Assembly: GCA_964599635.1 (NCBI GenBank) | Contig: CAZRGM010000056.1 | Coordinates: 1-64,000, forward strand | Source: WJMT01 sp964599635 | GTDB lineage: Bacteria > Acidobacteriota > Aminicenantia > Aminicenantales > Aminicenantaceae | Reading direction: 5' to 3' | Length of the DNA: 64,000 nt | In this document: positions 1-7,678 of the stretch, piece after piece | Layout of the letters: every line of letters starts with the position of its first letter | How positions within the stretch are numbered: position 1 is the first letter of the stretch | Position numbers and translations under genes: made by a program | Notes under the pieces: model-generated | Seen by the model: only the letters and a program-made list of their open reading frames with translations | Told to the model about the DNA's origin: nothing | The model's database searches: none

Positions 1-7
1 TTAATCG

Positions 8-124
8 CCATTTTTTTACCATTGAGGCGAGCCAATATTACTGCATCTGCTTCGTTACAGGACATTCGCAATGAAGAACCACACCTTCATGACCTGTGCC
101 TCGCATCTTCAGCAACCTTGACTC
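8..124 (-). repeat. Intergenic repeat X, copy 1 (structured, about 116 bp)
   Basis: The reverse complement aligns without gaps to 32178-32293, with roughly three quarters of positions identical by eye. A shorter relative lies at 46235-46280. On the minus strand the ends can pair: GAGTCAA (from 118-124) with TTGGCTC (from 29-35), including one T-G wobble. An inner ATGAAG/CTTCAT stem is also visible. The low-coordinate end runs into TAAAAAAATGGCGAT, the inner end of the Y repeat, which continues off the window edge. No gene is seen here; the element lies downstream of cysC. Function unknown. Confidence 0.75.
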
Positions 125-150
125 GTGAATAATCAAGGTGAATGAACTTC

Positions 151-762
151 TTATTTAAAAAACACCTTTTTTTCTTTTAAGTGCTGATAAATAATTTCAG
201 TGCTTTTTTTGATGCTGGTTTTAGATGTATCAATGATGATTTCGGGGTTCTTGGGTTCTTCATAAGGAGCGGATATTCCAGTGAATTCCTGGATCTCTCC
301 AGCCTTTGCTTTTTTATAAAGCCCTTTGGGGTCTCTTTTTTCAGCTACTTCTAAGGGAACTTTCAAAAAGACTTCAATAAATTCCCCTTTTTTTAAAAGC
401 TTCCGGACTTGATTCCTATCCTTTATGTAGGGAGATATAAAAGCAGTCATTGTGATGATTCCAGCTTCTGAAAAGAGTTTTGCCACCTCTCCTATACGCC
501 TGATGTTTTCCTCTCTGTCCTCAGGAGAAAATCCCAGATTTTTATTCAATCCATGACGCACATTGTCTCCATCAAGAACAAAGGATAGTTTTCCCTCTTG
601 AAAGAGCTTCTCTTCTAAAGCATGAGCTAATGTTGATTTCCCAGAAGCTGATAATCCTGTAAACCAGATCACAATACCTTTATGATTCAGTAATTTTTCT
701 CTGTTTTTTTTTGTAACATCTCCTTTATGCCATGTGATATTGGTTGATTTTTTGACAATCAT
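151..762 (-). CDS. cysC: Adenylylsulfate (APS) kinase
   Basis: Phosphorylates adenylyl sulfate with ATP to give PAPS, the second step of sulfate activation in the cytoplasm. The Walker A motif GLSASGKST is at about residues 36-44. The APS-binding stretch DGDNVRHGLNKNLGF begins near residue 64, and the lid/product region with FTGISAPYEEP is near the C-terminus. At 203 aa it is the usual size for a stand-alone CysC. An upstream in-frame ATG exists at 774, but GGAG lies six bases before the ATG at 762, so 762 is preferred. It follows sat on the same strand after 67 bp, so the two are probably cotranscribed. No sulfite-forming reductase genes are in view, so whether PAPS serves reduction or sulfation cannot be decided here. 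Confidence 0.95.
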   Translation of the reverse strand: MIVKKSTNITWHKGDVTKKNREKLLNHKGIVIWFTGLSASGKSTLAHALEEKLFQEGKLSFVLDGDNVRHGLNKNLGFSPEDREENIRRIGEVAKLFSEAGIITMTAFISPYIKDRNQVRKLLKKGEFIEVFLKVPLEVAEKRDPKGLYKKAKAGEIQEFTGISAPYEEPKNPEIIIDTSKTSIKKSTEIIYQHLKEKKVFFK

Positions 763-829
763 TATGTTCTCCATAGAAACTCATCCAAATTGGAAAAGTC
801 ATTTCAGTCTTTTTTATGATTGTTTGAGC

Positions 830-2005
830 CTAAAAATTTTTCTCCTTTTTGTAGTAATCAATTAAAATTTTGGCCACTTCTGGACGTGTAAACTCCTTTG
901 GGGGTATATGACCCTTAGAAAGCATTTCCCTCAATTTTGTTCCACTTATCAGGACTCGATATTTATTGTCATGAGGGCAGGTCTTCATGGAAGCCATCCC
1001 ATCACATTTAGAACACCAGAATGTCCAATCAATATTAAGGGGTTGTATATGAAGTTCCCCAGGTTTTATTTCTGTAAATATTTTTTGAGCATCGAAAGGT
1101 CCATAATAATCACCCACACCAGCATGGTCTCTCCCAACAATCAAGTGACTACAGCCATAATTTTGTCTGAATATTGCATGGAGCAAAGCTTCTTTTGGCC
1201 CTCCATATCTCATTTCCATGGGATACACTTTAAGCACAACCCGATCTTCTGGGTAGTAATTTTTCAGAAGGACTTCGTAACAATTCATCCGTATCTCCGC
1301 TGGAATATCACCCGATTTCAACTTCCCCACTAAAGGGTGAATAAAAATTCCGTCACTGACTTCAAGGGCAATTTTTGTACAATATTCATGGCTTCTATGC
1401 ATGGGGTTTCTAGTCTGAAAAGCGGAAATAGTAGTCCATCCCTTTTTTGAAAATATTTCCCTCGTTTCAGCAGGACGAGCATAATAAGATCCATATAACC
1501 CAGGATAAGGGCCTTCACTCAATGCTTTGAGCTTGCCTCCAAGAAGAACATCCTTTTGTTCATAAACTTTTTTTACACCTGGATGGGCTTCATCTTTGGT
1601 AAGAAAAACCTGATCTGCTTCATATTCTTTGGAATAATCATATTTATCCAGAACTTTTATAATACCCATCAACTCGCTGGTTTCATCATCTATCAATCCA
1701 ATCTCTTCTTCTAAAGAAATATTTTTGGCTTCTTTTTTTGTTACAGATAGTGTGATAGGAATAGGCCAAAGAGTTCCGTCAGATAAATGCATATTATCAA
1801 CCACTTCCTTATAGTCCTGTTGGACCATAAATCCATTCAGAGGACTGAAGGCTCCTATGGCCATCATGATAAGGTCAGAGGTTTCTCTTGATGAGATTCT
1901 TACTTTGGTGAGAGCCTTAGCTCTCTTTTTATTTTCTTCTAATTCTTCTCCTTCTAGAAGAAGGGGTAAGAGTTGGCCTCTGTGGGGAGGGACTAGTTGG
2001 CTCAT
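830..2005 (-). CDS. sat: Sulfate adenylyltransferase (ATP sulfurylase)
   Basis: Forms adenylyl sulfate from ATP and sulfate. This is the homo-oligomeric Sat type, not the CysDN type. The nucleotide-binding QTRNPMHRSHE motif is at about residues 197-207 and GRDHAGVGDYYGPFDA starts near 291. A cluster CSKC-x8-CPH at about 331-345 matches the zinc-binding loop known in many bacterial and archaeal Sat proteins. The frame can be opened four codons earlier by a TTG, but that TTG overlaps the TTGGAG ribosome-binding site that serves the ATG at 2005, so the later start (391 aa) is used. It is the first gene of the sat-cysC pair and divergent from metK. Confidence 0.96.
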   Translation of the reverse strand: MSQLVPPHRGQLLPLLLEGEELEENKKRAKALTKVRISSRETSDLIMMAIGAFSPLNGFMVQQDYKEVVDNMHLSDGTLWPIPITLSVTKKEAKNISLEEEIGLIDDETSELMGIIKVLDKYDYSKEYEADQVFLTKDEAHPGVKKVYEQKDVLLGGKLKALSEGPYPGLYGSYYARPAETREIFSKKGWTTISAFQTRNPMHRSHEYCTKIALEVSDGIFIHPLVGKLKSGDIPAEIRMNCYEVLLKNYYPEDRVVLKVYPMEMRYGGPKEALLHAIFRQNYGCSHLIVGRDHAGVGDYYGPFDAQKIFTEIKPGELHIQPLNIDWTFWCSKCDGMASMKTCPHDNKYRVLISGTKLREMLSKGHIPPKEFTRPEVAKILIDYYKKEKNF

Positions 2006-2125
2006 TTTTTTCTCCAAACTTTCAATGTACTCTTTTTCCTTAAGCTATATTCTTTATCATGAAAAGACTCTCAATTCAACCTTTCATGTAGGTTAAAAAA
2101 TCAGAAGTCGAGATTGAGGTATCAT

Positions 2126-2154
2126 TTGAAATAATATTCTTATTGTGTTAATGT
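2126..2154 (+). promoter_or_regulatory. Possible sigma-70 promoter for metK
   Basis: TTGAAA at 2126-2131, a 17-base spacer, and TAATGT at 2149-2154. The -35 is good and the -10 is poor. Position fits transcription of metK from the sat-metK divergent gap. Weak call. Confidence 0.3.
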
Positions 2155-2163
2155 TCTTTTTTT

Positions 2164-2188
2164 ATTCCAGCCTTAATAATCCTGGAAT
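2164..2188 (+). other. Small leader hairpin before metK
   Basis: ATTCCAG (2164-2170) and CTGGAAT (2182-2188) form a perfect 7-bp stem with an 11-base loop, ending six bases before the AAAAAGGAG ribosome-binding site of metK. It could modulate translation. It does not resemble a full SAM-I, SAM-II or SAM-IV aptamer, all of which need more conserved sequence than is present. Confidence 0.35.
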
Positions 2189-2213
2189 CATATCAAAAAG
2201 GAGCTTTATAAAT

Positions 2214-3374
2214 ATGAGTAAAAATGGAATACATCTATTCACTTCTGAATCTGTAACTGAAGGTCATCCTGACAAGATTTGTGATCAAATTTCAGATGCT
2301 ATACTGGATGACCTTTTAAAACAGGACCCAAATAGCAGGGTAGCTTGCGAAACCCTTGTGACAACCGGACTTGTCCTGATAGCAGGTGAGATCACAAGTG
2401 ATGGTTATTGTGATTTTCAAACCATCGCCAGAAATACAGTTAAAAAAATTGGTTATACAAGTTCAAAATACGGATTTGATTATAAAACATGCTGTGTCAT
2501 TTCATCCATCCACGAACAGTCCCCTGACATTGCCTTAGGAGTCAATGAAAAAAAAGGTCATGAGCAGGGAGCTGGTGATCAGGGTTTAATGTTTGGATAT
2601 GCCTGTAATGAAACCCAAGAACTTATGCCGCTTCCCATTATACTGGCTCATAAATTAGTTAAGCGTTTGACTCAGGTAAGACATCAAGGAATATTGGACT
2701 ATATACGTCCTGACGGTAAATCTCAAGTTACAGTGGAATACAATGGAGATAAGCCTAGAAGAATAGATGCTGTCGTGGTGTCTGCACAGCATGAACCCAA
2801 TGTAAAAATGAAAGATCTGAGAGTTGATATTGAAAAAAGAGTCATTAGAGAAGTTATACCGGGAAATATGCTGGACAAAGACACAAAATTTTATATCAAT
2901 CCAACAGGCCGGTTTGAACAGGGAGGGCCGTTTGCAGACACAGGAGTCACAGGCCGCAAAATCATTGTTGATACATATGGAGGAGTTGGAAGCCACGGAG
3001 GAGGATGTTTATCAGGAAAGGATCCTTCTAAAGTGGACCGATCAGGTTCTTATATGGCCCGCTATATCGCAAAGAATTTAGTGGCTGCTAAAATCGTAGA
3101 TAAAGTCGAAGTTCAGATTGCTTACTCCATTGGATTGGCGGAACCAGTCTCGATCATGGTGGACTCATTTGGTACATCAAAAATCCCTGAGGATACTATA
3201 AAAGAGCTTATAAAATCTCATTTTGAACTTAAACCTAAGGCAATAATCAAGGCACTAAACCTTTTGAATCCAATCTATGAAAAAACCGCTGCTTACGGTC
3301 ACTTCGGACGAAATATATTTTCATGGGAAAAAACTAATAAAGCAGAAGCTTTGAAGAAAGATGCTGGACTCTGA
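2214..3374 (+). CDS. metK: S-adenosylmethionine synthetase
   Basis: Makes SAM from methionine and ATP. It has the three-domain MetK layout: SESVTEGHPDKICDQ near residue 11, the methionine-loop/ATP motif GAGDQG at 119-124, NPTGRF near the middle and GKDPSKVDRS in the phosphate-binding loop. The protein is somewhat divergent: GGPFADTGVTGRK replaces the more usual GDxGLTGRK type, and GGGCLSGKDP replaces GGGAFSGKDP, but the catalytic Asp, Lys and His residues I can place are kept. An in-frame start at 2145 would add 23 unconserved residues. The ATG at 2214 has AAAAAGGAG upstream and gives 386 aa, the family length. It is followed after 65 bp by ahcY, so methyl donor production and by-product recycling are paired. 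Confidence 0.96.
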   Translation: MSKNGIHLFTSESVTEGHPDKICDQISDAILDDLLKQDPNSRVACETLVTTGLVLIAGEITSDGYCDFQTIARNTVKKIGYTSSKYGFDYKTCCVISSIHEQSPDIALGVNEKKGHEQGAGDQGLMFGYACNETQELMPLPIILAHKLVKRLTQVRHQGILDYIRPDGKSQVTVEYNGDKPRRIDAVVVSAQHEPNVKMKDLRVDIEKRVIREVIPGNMLDKDTKFYINPTGRFEQGGPFADTGVTGRKIIVDTYGGVGSHGGGCLSGKDPSKVDRSGSYMARYIAKNLVAAKIVDKVEVQIAYSIGLAEPVSIMVDSFGTSKIPEDTIKELIKSHFELKPKAIIKALNLLNPIYEKTAAYGHFGRNIFSWEKTNKAEALKKDAGL

Positions 3375-3439
3375 ATCAATGTACCTGAAATTAAAAAATA
3401 TAAAATCTTAATTTAAAAGAACCGATAGGAGAGTATCCA

Positions 3440-4696
3440 ATGAATTATGATGTCAAAGATATAAAACTCGCTGATAAAGGTCAACTGCGTATGGAATGGG
3501 CCTCAAGGTTTATGCCTGTTCTTGCAGATATAAAAGAAAAATTTAAAAAAGAAAAACCTCTTAAAGGAGTTAGGATTTCTGCCTGCCTCCATGTGACCAG
3601 TGAGACAGGAAATCTTATGGAAACTTTAAAAGAGGCTGGAGCGCAGATCGCTCTAACCGCTTCCAATCCATTGAGCACGCAGGATGACATTGCCGCTGCT
3701 TTAGTTAAGCTGTATGAAATCCCTGTTTTTTCAATAAAAGGGGAGGACAATGAAACCTATTACAAACACATCAATCAGGCTTTAGATAACAAACCACAAA
3801 TCACCATGGATGACGGGGCTGATTTGGTCAGTACAATTCATTCGAAAAGGAAAGAGTTATTAAAAAATATCATAGGTGGAACAGAAGAAACAACAACAGG
3901 AGTTATTCGCTTAAGGAGTATGGCTGAACAGAAAGTTTTGAATTATCCGATTGTTGCTGTAAATGATGCTAAAACAAAGCATCTGTTTGATAACAGATAT
4001 GGGACAGGTCAAAGCACGATTGATGGAATATTAAGATCCACTAATATACTGATAGCAGGTACGAATTTTGTGGTTTGTGGATATGGATGGTGCGGACGTG
4101 GAGTCTCTATAAGAGCAAGAGGAGCCGGAGCCAAAGTCATTATATGCGAAGTGGATCCGCTCAAAGCATTAGAAGCTGTCATGGACGGATTTCAGGTTAT
4201 GCCTTTAGAACAAGCTTCCAAAATAGGAGACGTCTTTGTCACTGTTACAGGAGATAAAAATGTTATCTCGTCCCAGCACTTTGAAAAAATGAAGGATGGT
4301 GCCATTGTTGCCAATTCGGGGCATTTCAATGTTGAGATTGATATCCCAGCTCTCCATAAAATAGCCAAACAAAAAAGAGAAATAAGAAAATTTGTGGAAG
4401 AATTCACATTGCAGAACGGAAAGAAAATATTTCTTCTTGCCGATGGACGGCTTTTAAATTTATCTGCTGCGGAAGGCCACCCAGCTTCTGTGATGGATAT
4501 GAGTTTTGCTAATCAGGCATTGAGTGTCCTTTATTTATATAGAGAAGGGAAAAATCTTCAGAAAAAGGTCTATCCAGTTCCTCGCGAAATTGATGAAGAT
4601 ATTGCTTTAAGGAAACTAAAAACCATGGAAATACAAATTGACAGTTTGACAGAAGAACAGAAAAAATATCTTGCGGGATGGGAAGAAGGAACCTAA
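3440..4696 (+). CDS. ahcY: Adenosylhomocysteinase (SAH hydrolase)
   Basis: Reversibly splits S-adenosylhomocysteine to adenosine and homocysteine, relieving product inhibition of methyltransferases. Visible landmarks: HVTSETGNLMETL (substrate region, about 51-63), MDDGADL near 123, the catalytic NDAKTKHLFDNRYGTG around 175-190, and the NAD-binding VCGYGWCGRG near 212-221. At 418 aa it matches the shorter bacterial/archaeal form without the 40-residue insertion. The ribosome-binding site is ATAGGAGAG. Likely cotranscribed with metK. The gene ends 35 bp from a convergent TPR lipoprotein gene. Confidence 0.97.
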   Translation: MNYDVKDIKLADKGQLRMEWASRFMPVLADIKEKFKKEKPLKGVRISACLHVTSETGNLMETLKEAGAQIALTASNPLSTQDDIAAALVKLYEIPVFSIKGEDNETYYKHINQALDNKPQITMDDGADLVSTIHSKRKELLKNIIGGTEETTTGVIRLRSMAEQKVLNYPIVAVNDAKTKHLFDNRYGTGQSTIDGILRSTNILIAGTNFVVCGYGWCGRGVSIRARGAGAKVIICEVDPLKALEAVMDGFQVMPLEQASKIGDVFVTVTGDKNVISSQHFEKMKDGAIVANSGHFNVEIDIPALHKIAKQKREIRKFVEEFTLQNGKKIFLLADGRLLNLSAAEGHPASVMDMSFANQALSVLYLYREGKNLQKKVYPVPREIDEDIALRKLKTMEIQIDSLTEEQKKYLAGWEEGT

Positions 4697-4731
4697 AGAA
4701 CTGAAAATTTCCTTTCTGATTCTAAATTTGA

Positions 4732-5505
4732 TCAATCCTTTTTGTGCTCTTCAATAATTTTAAGATAGTTGTCTATATTCTTTCTCAATTCTGGATCTTG
4801 TGTTTTTGTTTTGATTTCCAGCAAAATTTCTTCGGCGTTTTTATAATCTCCATTTTTCATATAAGCGCCCGCTAGATTAAATTTGATATTTATTTCATCT
4901 GGAACCTGCTTTAATGCTTTTTTATAACTGTCAATGGCCTCATCAAATCTCTCAAACTTTTCGCAGATCACAGCATAGAGATTAAGGGACATAAGAAGAT
5001 TATTATTGAATTCGAGAGACTTCTTGATGTACTCATAGGCCTTCTTATTATCTTCTTTTAATAAATAAAGACGTGCCAAGTTATAATAGGGGAGTTCCCG
5101 TGAATGATAACTTTCATTCCTTGCTGCTTTCAAAAATTCTTCTTCAGATCGATCCAAAAATCCCATTTCTTGATAAAGAGAACCCAAATAATTGTGAGCT
5201 TCTGCTAAGTTGGGATCAAGGCTCAGAGCTTTTTTATAATATTTTTCAGATTCTTCAAAATTTCTCTGCATTGAACGAGCTAACCCCAGACCAATTAAAG
5301 TCAGAGTGTTATCAGGATCCAAAGCTATTGATTGATTCAGATGTTCCAGTGCTTTTTCTGCCTGTCCATTGTTGATATAAAAGACACCTAGATTGTATTG
5401 ATAATGAGGATCTTTCTCGCGCTGTCTTTGTATTTTCTCTTGACTTGACACGCATGATATCAAAAATATACCCATGATAATGATAACAAAAATTTTTATT
5501 TTCAT
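4732..5505 (-). CDS. TPR-repeat lipoprotein (PilF/PilW-like possible)
   Basis: A 257-residue protein with a lipoprotein signal: a hydrophobic stretch ends in LISC with Cys18 as the acylated residue. The rest is a run of tetratricopeptide repeats of about 34 residues; the pattern GxxxxxxGxxxxAxxxYxxALxxDP recurs about five to six times between residues 36 and 240. Lipidated TPR proteins of this size include the type IV pilus pilotin PilF/PilW/Tgl. The pilT gene at the window's far end shows that the organism has type IV pilus genes, but no pilus gene is adjacent here, so that role is only a possibility. It is the last gene of the rimO-to-gpsA run, 16 bp after gpsA. Confidence 0.85.
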   Translation of the reverse strand: MKIKIFVIIIMGIFLISCVSSQEKIQRQREKDPHYQYNLGVFYINNGQAEKALEHLNQSIALDPDNTLTLIGLGLARSMQRNFEESEKYYKKALSLDPNLAEAHNYLGSLYQEMGFLDRSEEEFLKAARNESYHSRELPYYNLARLYLLKEDNKKAYEYIKKSLEFNNNLLMSLNLYAVICEKFERFDEAIDSYKKALKQVPDEINIKFNLAGAYMKNGDYKNAEEILLEIKTKTQDPELRKNIDNYLKIIEEHKKD

Positions 5506-5521
5506 TTGTACGATCCCCTTT

Positions 5522-6526
5522 TTAAAATATTTTTTCTTCCTTTAACTTTCTGGTCATAAGATCTTTAAGAGCCTTCCTTGGATCCTTATTTTTGTACAAT
5601 ATTTTATAGACTTGTTCGCATATAGGCATTTCTATTTCATATCTCTCAGCAAGTTTCCGGGCAGAAAGTGTGGTGGTTACGCCCTCTGCGACCATTCTCA
5701 TTTTTTTGAGAATATCTTTGATAGAATTCCCTTGACCCAATTCATAACCGACATGCCTGTTCCTGCTTAATTCTCCCGTGCATGTTAGAACCAGATCTCC
5801 CATCCCAGCTAATCCTGAGAATGTTTCGGGTTTGGCTCTCATCTTGACTCCTAGTCTTGTGATCTCTGCGATTCCTCTTGTCATGAGACCGGCCAAAGAG
5901 TTATTTCCATAACCAAGACCGGCCGATATTCCGGCAGATATGGCTATAATATTTTTTAGAGCCCCTGCCAGCTCTACCCCAATAACATCATTGGATGTAT
6001 AGGCTCTAAAGAAATTATCAGAAACAAAAAGTTGTACATCCCGGGCTACCGCAAGGTCATTAGAAGCCACAACCACCGCTGTGGGATGAGAATCAGCGAC
6101 TTCCCGTGCAAAGCTAGGACCAGAAAGCACCGCTGTTTTTAAAAAATATTCAGGAGGAAACAATTCCTGCATCAGCTCGCTCATCCGTTTTAAGGATTTG
6201 TATTCAATCCCTTTAGTTAGGCTTATAATGATTTGATCTTCATTGAGAAATGGAGCCATGTTTTCATACATCTTTCTGCAGTATTCCGAGGGAACAGCAA
6301 CAAATACAATATCACTCCCTTTAAGAGCTTCTCCTAAATCGTTATGAAATGAAACCGATGGCGGGAATTTAAATCCAGAAAGAAATGTTTTGTTCTCTCT
6401 GTGAATGGAGGTAAATTCATAGACTTCAGGTTCCCGAATCCAAAGTTTGGTCTCTATTCCCTTACGCCCGAGATGTATACTGAATGCACTTCCCCAACTT
6501 CCGCCTCCTATGACACATGCTTTCAT
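5522..6526 (-). CDS. gpsA: NAD(P)-dependent glycerol-3-phosphate dehydrogenase
   Basis: Reduces dihydroxyacetone phosphate to sn-glycerol-3-phosphate, the backbone for phospholipids. The N-terminal Rossmann motif GGGSWGSAF is at residues 7-15. The substrate-domain segment with the catalytic lysine, ELAGALKNIIAISAGI, is near 190-205, followed by RNRHVGYELGQG. The length, 334 aa, is standard. Its start overlaps the end of plsY by 4 bp. The product of GpsA is the acyl acceptor of PlsY, so the overlap joins two consecutive lipid steps. Confidence 0.96.
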   Translation of the reverse strand: MKACVIGGGSWGSAFSIHLGRKGIETKLWIREPEVYEFTSIHRENKTFLSGFKFPPSVSFHNDLGEALKGSDIVFVAVPSEYCRKMYENMAPFLNEDQIIISLTKGIEYKSLKRMSELMQELFPPEYFLKTAVLSGPSFAREVADSHPTAVVVASNDLAVARDVQLFVSDNFFRAYTSNDVIGVELAGALKNIIAISAGISAGLGYGNNSLAGLMTRGIAEITRLGVKMRAKPETFSGLAGMGDLVLTCTGELSRNRHVGYELGQGNSIKDILKKMRMVAEGVTTTLSARKLAERYEIEMPICEQVYKILYKNKDPRKALKDLMTRKLKEEKIF

Positions 6527-7113
6527 GGTTCTTTTTCTCCTAATTTTCTTTCTTTTCCTTGAATCAAACGTTCTATATTTCCTCTATGCTGGAATGCTAT
6601 GAGTAAAAATATTAATATTCCTAAATAGACAATTTCTTTTTCATCTTTAAAAATGAGAGCTGTTAGAGGAAGTGTCATGACACCCAGAAGAGAACCTAAC
6701 GAAACATATCTTGTGATCGCGATGACAGTCACAAAAACAGCCACTAAAATCATCAGGGAAGTTAAAGAGAAAGCTAGATAGACTCCCACTGTGGTGGCCA
6801 CCCCTTTACCTCCTCTAAACTTAATATAAACAGGAAAACAGTGCCCGACAACAGTCAAAAATCCACAAAGAAGTGAAAAATTTAAATCTTCAAATAGTTT
6901 CAAAGATAAAAAAACTGGAATGAATCCTTTCAGCACATCAAATACGGCCGCTGTCAGAGCGGTCTTTTTATCTGTTAATCTGAGAAGATTTGTGGCTCCT
7001 ATACTCCTGCTTCCGAAGTGACGGATATCACGTTTTCTACTCCATCGAAATAGAAGATATCCGGTCGGTACAGAACCCAATAAATAAGAAAATAGTGCAA
7101 ATAATATCTTCAT
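6523..7113 (-). CDS. plsY: Acyl-phosphate:glycerol-3-phosphate acyltransferase
   Basis: Inner-membrane enzyme that transfers an acyl group from acyl phosphate to glycerol-3-phosphate, giving lysophosphatidic acid. About five to six hydrophobic segments span 196 aa. PlsY motif 1 GSVPTGYLL is at about 13-21, with motif 2 GSRSIGATN near 36 and motif 3 KFRGGKGVATT near 97-107. It overlaps gpsA and thpR by 4 bp on each side, which implies translational coupling. No PlsB is seen, consistent with the PlsX/PlsY route. Confidence 0.95.
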   Translation of the reverse strand: MKILFALFSYLLGSVPTGYLLFRWSRKRDIRHFGSRSIGATNLLRLTDKKTALTAAVFDVLKGFIPVFLSLKLFEDLNFSLLCGFLTVVGHCFPVYIKFRGGKGVATTVGVYLAFSLTSLMILVAVFVTVIAITRYVSLGSLLGVMTLPLTALIFKDEKEIVYLGILIFLLIAFQHRGNIERLIQGKERKLGEKEP

Positions 7114-7667
7114 CCTAATTGACTTTCATGAATAATATCATAAACAGCTCCTGAGGGAGTCAGTGTACTTTTAAATAAAATAATTCTTTCCACTTTTGAT
7201 TTTCCAAAAACTTCGCTTTCATGCTTTTTGAGTTCTAGAAGAAGATTATGGATAACTGCATTTTTCTTAACCCTTCCCAAGGTGAGATGGGGATGAAAAT
7301 CTCTTTTCTCTCTTGAAAATCCAATTTTTTCCAATTCATTTTCTAAAGATTTATTCAATTTTTGAATCAGATCATTTTCTTTAACCCCTACCCAGATGAC
7401 TTTAGGTTTTCTACTTTTATGAGGAAAAGTCCCTATCCCGATAATGGATAAATAAAAAGGACTCTGATTTGAACAAACATCATCCATGATTTTGGTGGTT
7501 TGCTGCGATTTTTTTATATCTATGTTTCCAAGGAACTTAAGTGTCAGATGCATAGCCTCAGCCTTGACCCATTTGACGCCGGAGTTGTTCTTCTTAAATT
7601 GTTTGATTGTCTCATTTATATTTTTTTTGACTTTTAAATCAATTTCAACGGCAATAAAAGATCTCAT
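7110..7667 (-). CDS. thpR: RNA 2',3'-cyclic phosphodiesterase (2H superfamily)
   Basis: A 2H phosphoesterase formerly called 2'-5' RNA ligase; it opens 2',3'-cyclic phosphates on RNA. Both catalytic HxTx motifs are present: HLTLKFLG at about residue 43 and HPHLTLGRV near 128. The start MRSFIAVEID is typical of the family, and 185 aa is the expected length. It lies between cinA and plsY. thpR next to cinA is a recurrent arrangement in bacteria, often followed by recA, which is absent here. Confidence 0.92.
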   Translation of the reverse strand: MRSFIAVEIDLKVKKNINETIKQFKKNNSGVKWVKAEAMHLTLKFLGNIDIKKSQQTTKIMDDVCSNQSPFYLSIIGIGTFPHKSRKPKVIWVGVKENDLIQKLNKSLENELEKIGFSREKRDFHPHLTLGRVKKNAVIHNLLLELKKHESEVFGKSKVERIILFKSTLTPSGAVYDIIHESQLG

Positions 7668-7678
7668 CTTGGTTCCTT

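Noticed and set aside
8..124. Short ORF inside repeat X encoding a conserved peptide
   Set aside because: Both copies stay open for about 29 codons and stop at the same position, but there is no start codon with a ribosome-binding site, and changes fall at all codon positions; stem conservation explains the pattern better.
908..1333. 141-codon ORF antisense to sat
   Set aside because: It is a shadow of the strongly supported sat reading frame with no recognisable protein features.
2100..2213. SAM riboswitch upstream of metK
   Set aside because: Only a small hairpin is present; none of the conserved SAM-I, SAM-II, SAM-III or SAM-IV cores could be traced.
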